Assembly (NCBI GenBank): GCA_030040955.1 | Contig: JASHSH010000026.1 | Location: forward strand, 1 to 11,532 | From: Rhodospirillales bacterium | Lineage (GTDB): Bacteria > Pseudomonadota > Alphaproteobacteria > Rhodospirillales > Magnetospirillaceae | Reading direction: 5' to 3' | DNA length: 11,532 bases | Position numbers and translations under genes: made by a program | Shown here: one piece after another, positions 6,052 through 11,532 of the stretch | How positions within the stretch are numbered: position 1 is the stretch's first letter | Layout of the letters: each line of letters begins with the position of its first letter | Notes under the pieces: model-generated | Database searches by the model: none | Seen by the model: the letters and a program-made list of their open reading frames with translations, nothing else | What the model was told of the DNA's origin: nothing

Positions 6052-6714
6052 ATGGCTGTGCAGATCGCGCGAACCAATTTCCACCGCCTCACCGCCGACG
6101 AGCTGGCGGCCTGGAAGAAGGTACCGGCCGCCATCGCCTCGGACGCGCAGAATCGCAGCATGAGCCTGTCCGGCGAGATCAAGGCGCTGAAGTCGGGCTG
6201 GAAGATCTGCGGCCAGGCGCGCACGGTCGAGCCCACGCCGGGCGACAATGCCTGCGTCCATGTGCTGTGCAGCACGATGCAGCCGGGCGACGTGATCGTG
6301 GTCGCCGCCGCCGGCCGCGAGGACGTGGCGATGGCCGGCGAGATGGTCACCCGCCAGTGCATGATCCGCAAGGGCGCCGGCATCGTGGTCGATGGCGCGG
6401 TGCGCGATTGCGAGGTGCTGCTCGGCCTCAACATGCCGGTGTTCTGCCGCTCGGTCACCCCGCGCGGCCCGGTCAAGGAGTTCGGCGGCTTCATCGACAT
6501 CCCCGTCGGCATCGGCTGCATGTCGATCAGCCCCGGCGACATCATCCTCGGCGACGACGACGGCGTGGCGGTGGTGCCGCTGGTGCGCGCCGCCGCGGTG
6601 CTCCTGCGCTGCCAGGAGCAAATGCGGACCGAGCAGTCCTGGGTCAAGTCGATGGAGGCCGGCAAGACGATCGCCGAGCTGTTCAACGTGCGTCAGCCGG
6701 AGTATATCGACTAG
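6052..6714 (+). CDS. RraA / 4-hydroxy-4-methyl-2-oxoglutarate aldolase family protein
   Basis: 220 residues with a consensus AAGGAGG ribosome binding site at 6038-6044. The family core is clear: GE (96-97), then RKGAGIVVDGAVRD (106-119), PVF (129-131), and the closing PGDIILGDDDGVAVVP (161-176). Glu97-x20-Arg118-Asp119 corresponds to the acidic-x20-R-D signature of metal-dependent HMG/CHA aldolases, which split 4-hydroxy-2-oxo acids to pyruvate. The acidic residue normally two positions beyond that Asp is replaced by Val122, with Glu121 one position early, so activity may be altered. The relationship to RraA, the RNase E inhibitor, is by fold; the neighbouring hydroxyacid dehydrogenase and transport genes favour a catabolic aldolase role. 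The next gene starts 6 nt after the stop. Confidence 0.88.
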   Translation: MAVQIARTNFHRLTADELAAWKKVPAAIASDAQNRSMSLSGEIKALKSGWKICGQARTVEPTPGDNACVHVLCSTMQPGDVIVVAAAGREDVAMAGEMVTRQCMIRKGAGIVVDGAVRDCEVLLGLNMPVFCRSVTPRGPVKEFGGFIDIPVGIGCMSISPGDIILGDDDGVAVVPLVRAAAVLLRCQEQMRTEQSWVKSMEAGKTIAELFNVRQPEYID

Positions 6715-6720
6715 GTTCGC

Positions 6721-7500
6721 GTGCCTGCGATGCGGGTCAAGCTGGCAGTGGTGGTGAGCGCGGTCGGTGTGCTGGTCGGCAGCGCGCTGGCCATCGGCGC
6801 GCTCAACAGCCTCTACTTCCGCAGCTTCCTGATCGACACCTACGACGCCCGCCTGCTCGCCACCGCGACCAGCGTGCGCGACGTCTACGCCGAGGCCCTG
6901 GCGCTCGGCGTCTCGATCGGCAGCTTCGCCGGCGGCCAGCGGGTGGTCGACGAGACGCTGGCCTCGAACCGCGACATCGAGGAGATCGCGGTGTACGAAT
7001 CCCAGGGCGCGCAATACGTCGCGCTGCCGCGCCCGGGCGTCGGCCTCGGCGAGCCGCTGCCGACCGCCTGGGCGCGCGCGATGCAACGCGAGCCCGGGGC
7101 CCAGTTCTGGCCGATCTCCGACCAGCGGGGCTTCGGCGTCCTGGTCCCCATCGCCAACACCTTCAACAAGACGGTGGGGCTGATCGCCTTCATCCAGGAC
7201 GCCCGCGTGATCGAGCGGCCGCGCCAGCAATTCGACCGGTTCCTGCTCGAGTCCGGACTGTGGATCACGGTGCCGCTCGCCATCCTGCTCGTGCCGCTCG
7301 CCATCTGGGCCGTCCTGCCGCTGGTTCGGCTGCTGCCGTCCTGGGGCCGCTACGCGGAGGAGTTCGCCGCCTCCGTCGCGGCGGGCCGGGCTCCGCCCGA
7401 GCCGCCCGCGCCCCAGGGCGGGGACCCGCTGGGCGAGCTGCTGGCGGAGCCGTATCGGCGCCTGGCCGCCCGTCCGCCGGGCGGATCGGCGGCGAGATGA
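6721..7500 (+). CDS. Membrane protein with periplasmic sensor-like domain and no output domain
   Basis: 259 residues from GTG 6721; AGG at 6713-6715 favours it slightly over the ATG at 6730. Transmembrane helix 1 (about 6-28), a periplasmic domain (29-178), transmembrane helix 2 (179-200), then a HAMP-like juxtamembrane stretch (VRLLPSWGRYAEEFAASVAAG) and a Pro-rich tail. The periplasmic part has the shape of a Cache/PAS-like sensor: a membrane-proximal helix, IEEIAVYESQGAQYVA, and FGVLVPIANTFNKTVGLIAFI. No kinase, GGDEF, EAL or methyl-accepting region follows. It aligns without gaps (offset 7) with the N-terminal domain of the next protein at A59/A66, G63/G70, G71/G78, N83/N90, I86/I93, I89/I96, A90/A97 and G96/G103, so the two are paralogues. 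Its stop overlaps the next start (ATGA), implying translational coupling and perhaps a heteromeric complex. Function is inferred. Confidence 0.8.
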   Translation: MPAMRVKLAVVVSAVGVLVGSALAIGALNSLYFRSFLIDTYDARLLATATSVRDVYAEALALGVSIGSFAGGQRVVDETLASNRDIEEIAVYESQGAQYVALPRPGVGLGEPLPTAWARAMQREPGAQFWPISDQRGFGVLVPIANTFNKTVGLIAFIQDARVIERPRQQFDRFLLESGLWITVPLAILLVPLAIWAVLPLVRLLPSWGRYAEEFAASVAAGRAPPEPPAPQGGDPLGELLAEPYRRLAARPPGGSAAR

Positions 7501-9512
7501 GCCAGCCGGCCGGCGTCGCGGCGCTGCGGCGCATTCGTTGGCACGTGCTGATCGCGGCGATCGGCGGGCTGCTGATCGCCGGCATCGGCTCGACCATCCT
7601 GGTCGCCGAGCGCCAGTACCGCGAGCTGCCGGTGGTGCTCGCCGCCAAGCAGCTGGCCATCGCCACGCTGCTCGGCCACGAGATCGAGCAGGCGGTGGCG
7701 GTCGGCATCCCGCTCGACAAGCTGCGCGGGCTCGACGATCTCTACAAGGAGGCGCGCAGGGACAATCCCGAGATCGGCTATATCGCGTTCACCGACGCCG
7801 CCGGCCGGGTGGTCGCCACGCAGGGCCGTTCGATCCCGCCCACCGTCGAGCTGCTGGCGCTCGAGCGCACGCCGCCGGGCTCGGCTCCCCGCCTGGGCGA
7901 CGCCGGCGGATTCAGCACCGTCGCCGTGCCGGTCGCCGCGGCGAGCGGAGGCGCCGCCATCGGCGACATCTTCGTCGGCATCGATCCCGACCATATCCGC
8001 CGCCTGATCAAGGACCGGCTGTTCGACGTGGTCACCGTGCTGGTGGTGACCGCGATCTGCGCCGTCGAGCTCGTTCTGCTGCTGCTCGATTACGGCATCA
8101 CCGGGCCGCTGCGTTCGCTCGAATCCTGGGGCGCCGAGGTGCTCGCCGGCGAACTCCGGCCGCCGCGGCGCGCCTTCGGCTTCCGCGAATTGCACGATCT
8201 GCTGCGCGCCACCGCCCGCGCCGCCGCGCCGCCGGGGAGCGGGGACGGCGCGAAGAGCCGCGTGCCGGGCGGCGGGGTCGTCCCCTGGCAGCTCATGGTA
8301 CGATTCATCCGCGTCGGTCTGTTCCTGTTCGTGCTCGGCGACACCATGTCGTCCTCGTTCCTGCCGATCTTCGCGCGCGACCTGGCCACGCCGTTCTGGG
8401 GCCTGACGCGCGACTTCCTGCTCAGCCTGCCGGTGGTCGTCTACTGGCTGATCTCGGCGATCGCGCAGCTGTTCGGCCCGCCGCTGATGGAGCGCTATTC
8501 GCACCGCGCGCTGTTCGTCGCCGGCGTCGGATTTTCGGCCGCCGGCATGGCCGGCGCCGCCCTGGCGGGCGATTTCCCGACCCTGCTCGCCGCGCGCGGG
8601 CTCGCCGGCCTCGGCCTCGGCCTCGCCTTCATGACCTGCCAGGCGGCGATCCTGACCCATGTGCCGAAGGAGCTGCGCACGCTCGGCATCGCCACCTTCA
8701 CCGGCACCTTCTTCCTCGCCACCTTCTGCGGCACCGCGCTCGGCGGCATCGCCGCCCAGCAGCTCGGCTTCCGCGGCGCCCTCGTGCTCAGCGCGGCGGT
8801 CGTTCTGATCTGCGGCGCCTTCGTGATCGGCACGCTGGGCGGCTCGCGCGAGCGCCCGATGCAGAAGGTGGCCGCCGCCGCGGCCGGCGCGCCGGCGGGA
8901 AACAGCTATCTGCGCCTCGCGCGCAACGGCAGCTTCGCCTCGCTGCTGCTGTTCTGCGCGGTGCCCAACCGCATGTTCAACGTCGCCTTCCTGCTCTATC
9001 TCGCGCCGCTCTACCTGTTCTCGCTCGGCGACACCAAGGCCGAGATCGGCCGCGTGGTCTCGCTCTACGGCATCGCGATGGCGATCCTCGCCCCGGCGCT
9101 GGCGGCGCAGGTCGACCGGCGCAAGCTCCAGCGCGCCAGCGTGGTGGTCGGCTCGCTGATCTGCGCCCTCGGCGCGCTCGCCGTGCTGCTCGACCGCGAG
9201 CACGGCATCCTGATCGCGGTGGCGACCATGGGCATCGGCCAGGCGATGAGCGTGCCCTCGCAGATGAGCCTGATCCCGGCGCTCAGCGGCCGGCAGATCG
9301 CCAATATGGGCCTGCCGCGCGTGATGAGCGTGTTCCGGGTGGGCGAGCGGCTGCCGGCCTTCCTCGGGCCGATGGTGGCGGCCTCGCTCGCCGGCGCCTT
9401 CGGCTTCGAGCGGGCGATCGCGGCCTTCGGCGCCTGGGTCGCCGCCTCGGCGGTGATCCTCGCCCTGGTGCTGCGCGCCTCCCGCGCCAAGCAGGAGAGT
9501 CCCGCCGAATGA
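7497..9512 (+). CDS. Sensor-like domain fused to a Major Facilitator Superfamily transporter
   Basis: 671 residues; the ATG overlaps the previous stop (ATGA), which fixes the start although the frame is open far upstream. N-terminal half: transmembrane helix about 16-36, periplasmic sensor-like domain 37-176 (IGYIAFTDAAGRVVAT, then FSTVAVPVAA and IGDIFVGID), transmembrane helix 177-198, and a HAMP-like stretch from Pro204 (GPLRSLESWGAEVLAGEL). After a Gly/Pro-rich linker (243-262) comes a full MFS domain, about 264-662, with some twelve hydrophobic segments. Motif A appears between helices 2 and 3 (G327 to R337, GPPLMERYSHR), with a second-half equivalent at 535-543 (LAAQVDRRK). MFS proteins are secondary carriers; direction and substrate are not readable. 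An attached periplasmic sensor could gate transport or sense its solute. The preceding gene encodes a paralogue of the sensor half alone, and the next a periplasmic binding protein. I see no frameshift or internal stop, so the fusion looks real. Confidence 0.85.
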   Translation: MSQPAGVAALRRIRWHVLIAAIGGLLIAGIGSTILVAERQYRELPVVLAAKQLAIATLLGHEIEQAVAVGIPLDKLRGLDDLYKEARRDNPEIGYIAFTDAAGRVVATQGRSIPPTVELLALERTPPGSAPRLGDAGGFSTVAVPVAAASGGAAIGDIFVGIDPDHIRRLIKDRLFDVVTVLVVTAICAVELVLLLLDYGITGPLRSLESWGAEVLAGELRPPRRAFGFRELHDLLRATARAAAPPGSGDGAKSRVPGGGVVPWQLMVRFIRVGLFLFVLGDTMSSSFLPIFARDLATPFWGLTRDFLLSLPVVVYWLISAIAQLFGPPLMERYSHRALFVAGVGFSAAGMAGAALAGDFPTLLAARGLAGLGLGLAFMTCQAAILTHVPKELRTLGIATFTGTFFLATFCGTALGGIAAQQLGFRGALVLSAAVVLICGAFVIGTLGGSRERPMQKVAAAAAGAPAGNSYLRLARNGSFASLLLFCAVPNRMFNVAFLLYLAPLYLFSLGDTKAEIGRVVSLYGIAMAILAPALAAQVDRRKLQRASVVVGSLICALGALAVLLDREHGILIAVATMGIGQAMSVPSQMSLIPALSGRQIANMGLPRVMSVFRVGERLPAFLGPMVAASLAGAFGFERAIAAFGAWVAASAVILALVLRASRAKQESPAE

Positions 9513-10531
9513 CGCCCTTCTCGCGCCGCGATTTCCACCGGATCGCCGCGGGCGGCGCGGCCGGACTCGCGCTCGCCGCGGCGGCGGGGCGGACGGGCGC
9601 GGCGCGGCCGCCATTCCGCGTATTCATGATCCAGTGGCGCGGCGACACCGACGCCGACCGCGGCATGATGGACTATCTCCGCCGCGCCGGCGTCGAAGTC
9701 GAGTTCACCGCGCGCGACGCGGCGCAGGACAAGGCCAAGCTCGCCGCCATCGTGGCCGAGGCCAAGCAGGCGCGCCCCGACCTGATCTATGCCTACGCGA
9801 CCGAGGCCGTGCTCGGCGTGGTCGGCCCCGTCGGCGGCGATGCCGGCCGCTTCGTGACCGACATACCGGTGGTGTTCGCCGCGGTCGGCGATCCGGTGGC
9901 GTCGAACATCGTGCCCAGCCTCGACCATGGCGGACGCAACCTGACCGGCGTGATCCATCTGCCGCCGATCCCGGTGCAGTTCGAGGCGCTGAATTCCTTC
10001 TTCGCGCCCAAGCGGCTCGGCCTGCTCTACAACAGCGCCGAATCCTACGGGGTCGGCGCCGTGCGCCAGTTCCAGGACATCGCCGGCAAGGCGGACATCG
10101 AGATCGCGGTCGAGACCTGCGTCGATGCAAAGGGTGAGCCGCAGGAAGAGCTGATCCCGCCCGCGCTCGAGCGGATCGCGGCGCGCCGCCCGGACGCGCT
10201 CTACTTGCCCTCGACCTCGTTCTTCCTGCCGCTCGCCCGCCCGATCACCGCCAAGGCGCTCGATCTGGGCATGCCGGTGTTCAGCCCCAACGAGCAGATG
10301 ATGCGCCAAGGCTCGGCGCTCGCCGGCCTGGTCGCCTCGCTCAACGCGGTCGGCGAGTTCGCCGGCTACAAGATCGAGCAGATACTGGTGCGCGGCGTGG
10401 CGGCCAAGGACATCCCGATCGAATATCTGTCGCGCTTTTCGCTGCTGGTGAACATGCGGGTGGCGCGGCGGGTGCAGGTCTATCCGCCGGTCACCATGCT
10501 CCGCTATGCCGAGCTGGTGGACGCTTCCTAG
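9509..10531 (+). CDS. Tat-exported ABC_sub_bind-family substrate-binding protein
   Basis: 340 residues; the ATG overlaps the preceding stop (ATGA) with GGAGAG about 9 nt upstream. The leader contains a twin-arginine motif (SRRDFHR, 5-11) followed by a hydrophobic Ala-rich segment to about 33, so folded export by Tat is likely. The mature part is a two-lobed periplasmic binding protein of the TrpX/ABC_sub_bind family: FRVFMIQWRGDTDADRGMMD (36-55), the lobe hinge IPVVFAAVGDPVASNIV (119-135), NLTGVIHLPP (144-153), KRLGLLYN (168-175), DALYLPSTSF (229-238) and GMPVFSPNE (254-262). Members usually serve an ABC importer, but no permease or ATPase gene lies in the window and the next gene is unrelated and 152 nt away. 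In this operon it may instead present ligand to the MFS protein or to the sensor-like domains. Ligand is unknown; an aromatic or branched carboxylate would fit the enzymes upstream, as inference only. Confidence 0.88.
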   Translation: MTPFSRRDFHRIAAGGAAGLALAAAAGRTGAARPPFRVFMIQWRGDTDADRGMMDYLRRAGVEVEFTARDAAQDKAKLAAIVAEAKQARPDLIYAYATEAVLGVVGPVGGDAGRFVTDIPVVFAAVGDPVASNIVPSLDHGGRNLTGVIHLPPIPVQFEALNSFFAPKRLGLLYNSAESYGVGAVRQFQDIAGKADIEIAVETCVDAKGEPQEELIPPALERIAARRPDALYLPSTSFFLPLARPITAKALDLGMPVFSPNEQMMRQGSALAGLVASLNAVGEFAGYKIEQILVRGVAAKDIPIEYLSRFSLLVNMRVARRVQVYPPVTMLRYAELVDAS

Positions 10532-10683
10532 CGGCGGGCGCGGGGGCCGGGTGCGCATCGTGTTTCGCGGCTGGTTCCGGGAGCGCGAATTGGGTATGTT
10601 TTCCGCTCGGAAGGGTACCGAAAGGCAAGCCGGACGGGTGGGTGCGGGGGTCGTGGTTCGGACAAAGTGGGGCACGGTCTGAC

Positions 10684-11532
10684 ATGAACGCATCGACTCG
10701 TTGGCGGCCACGCGGCTTGGCAGCGGCCCGCCATTGCGCGCTCGCTTTCGCGCTGTTCGCCGCGACCGCGGGCTGCGCCGACGATTCTTCGTCCGGCAAG
10801 CACCAGCCGATGGAGACCTCGCAACAGGCGTTGCACGACGCGCGCCAGATGCTGCTCGACGGGCATAACCAGGACGCGAGCAAGCTGCTCAATCACGCGC
10901 TGCTGCACGATCCGAACAACGCCAACCTGCATTTCCTCAACGCGGTCGCCTACCACATGGAGGCGGAGCAAGGGGACCTGCCGAAACGCGACCTGGCCGC
11001 GGTCGGCTACAACGCGGCGCTCAGGCACGATCCCACCCTGGCGCCGGCCGCGTACGGGCTCGGCATCCTCGACATCGAGATGGGCAACTACGCCGACGCG
11101 GTCGACAAGCTGGCCCAGTGCCTGCTCTACAACAAGAACGACGAATATTCGCTGCGCGCCTTCGTGGTCGCCGCCTACTACGCGCGCCGTCCCGACCTCG
11201 CCGTCGGCGCCATCGACCAGCTGATCCAGATGAAGGGCTCGACCGACGAGCTGCTGCGCATCAAGTCCCTCGTCGAGGCCGCGCTTGGCCGATCCGCCGA
11301 CGCCGCGGACTCGGCCGGCAAGATCCGGTCGGCCGATCAGCGCAAGTTCGTCGAATCGCGGATCGAGGACTGGCGCGACTTTTACCTGCGCAACGATGTC
11401 GCGCTGCCGCCCGACAGCACGCCGGCCGCCCCGCCGGACACCGTCGACGAGGGCGGGCCGAAAGCGAACTCCGCCGGCACCCCGGCGCCCGACGCCGGCG
11501 GCGCGATCAAGCTGGCCGATGCCGCCCCGGCC
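10684..11532 (+). CDS. TPR-repeat lipoprotein, 3' partial
   Basis: 283 codons are open to the window end with no stop. The Ala-rich hydrophobic leader after Arg16 ends in TAGC, a good lipobox with Cys31 as the lipidated residue, so it should be anchored to the outer membrane. Tetratricopeptide-like helix pairs cover about 45-200: 'ALHDARQMLLDGHNQDASKLLNHALLHDPNN', 'AAYGLGILDIEMGNYADAVDKLAQCLLYNKND' and 'LRAFVVAAYYARRPDLAVGAIDQL'. A Pro/Ala-rich low-complexity tract begins near 240 and runs past the edge. Such proteins often assist secretin or pilus assembly (PilF/TadD type), but no such partner is visible, so that is a guess. No strong Shine-Dalgarno precedes the ATG; Met43 is an alternative but would remove the signal sequence. 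The 10532-10683 gap holds an imperfect inverted repeat (TTCCGGGAGCG at 10575, CGCTCGGAA near 10604) and no clear promoter. Confidence 0.85.
   Translation, partial: MNASTRWRPRGLAAARHCALAFALFAATAGCADDSSSGKHQPMETSQQALHDARQMLLDGHNQDASKLLNHALLHDPNNANLHFLNAVAYHMEAEQGDLPKRDLAAVGYNAALRHDPTLAPAAYGLGILDIEMGNYADAVDKLAQCLLYNKNDEYSLRAFVVAAYYARRPDLAVGAIDQLIQMKGSTDELLRIKSLVEAALGRSADAADSAGKIRSADQRKFVESRIEDWRDFYLRNDVALPPDSTPAAPPDTVDEGGPKANSAGTPAPDAGGAIKLADAAPA

Noticed and set aside
6052..6714. Calling the gene rraA (RNase E inhibitor) or menG
   Set aside because: Names come from fold relatives; the acidic-x20-R-D signature and catabolic neighbours point to the aldolase branch.
4951..7230. Long minus-strand open frame (759 codons) and similar ones at 7350-9614 and 9065-10711
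   Set aside because: Antisense shadows of well-supported plus-strand genes in GC-rich DNA; their translations are rich in Arg, Ala, His and Gly with no recognisable domain.
5907..7496. Upstream extension of the sensor-MFS frame
   Set aside because: It runs out of frame through the dehydrogenase end, the RraA-family gene and the orphan sensor gene; the ATGA overlap at 7497 gives the natural start.
10575..10612. Intrinsic terminator after the binding-protein gene
   Set aside because: The stem (TTCC..GAGCG with CGCTCGGAA) needs a 2-nt bulge and an 18-nt loop and has no T-tract after it.
1..11532. tRNA/rRNA genes, CRISPR arrays, transposase or integrase genes, attachment repeats
   Set aside because: None seen in reading both strands; the only clear repeats are the intragenic ones in the cysteine-rich gene.

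Overview
The window is uniformly GC-rich (third codon positions are mostly G or C) and densely coded. Gene content points to a soil or water alphaproteobacterium of the Rhodospirillales/Hyphomicrobiales kind: a LigE-like glutathione transferase, an ABC_sub_bind-family binding protein with a Tat leader, periplasmic GlcG/HbpS, and ATGA-coupled operons. The taxon is inferred; no rRNA or other marker gene is present. I count 12 protein-coding genes (the first and last cut by the window edges) and see no RNA gene, insertion sequence, CRISPR array or origin.

Region A (1-1310, + strand): two adjacent, dissimilar cytosolic glutathione transferases 4 nt apart. The first is YghU/YfcG (Nu-class) like and the second is LigE/beta-etherase like. 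They meet a minus-strand operon tail-to-tail over only 15 nt, where a GC-only hairpin straddles the stop codon.

Region B (1326-4752): five consecutive genes for exported proteins around a divergent intergenic region (3043-3219). Leftward are a small two-cysteine lipoprotein, a protein that reads as a permuted NlpC/P60 (YiiX-type) papain-fold enzyme, and a secreted GlcG/HbpS (DUF336) protein. Rightward are an unrecognised secreted protein and a secreted 20-cysteine protein with a 48-residue internal duplication. The divergent region holds a CRP/FNR-type palindrome, TGTGA-N6-TCACT, overlapping a candidate rightward promoter.

Region C (5018-10531, + strand): five closely packed genes that look like one catabolic and transport operon. 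They are a D-2-hydroxyacid dehydrogenase, an RraA/HMG-aldolase-family protein, a small membrane protein with a periplasmic sensor-like domain, a 671-residue protein fusing a paralogous sensor-like domain to a complete MFS carrier, and a Tat-exported ABC_sub_bind-family binding protein. The last three genes are joined by ATGA stop/start overlaps. No ABC permease or ATPase is in the window. The sensor-sensor/MFS-binding protein module is the most unusual thing here and may be a solute-sensing or binding-protein-assisted secondary transporter feeding the two enzymes.

Region D (10684-end): start of a TPR lipoprotein, cut off by the window edge.
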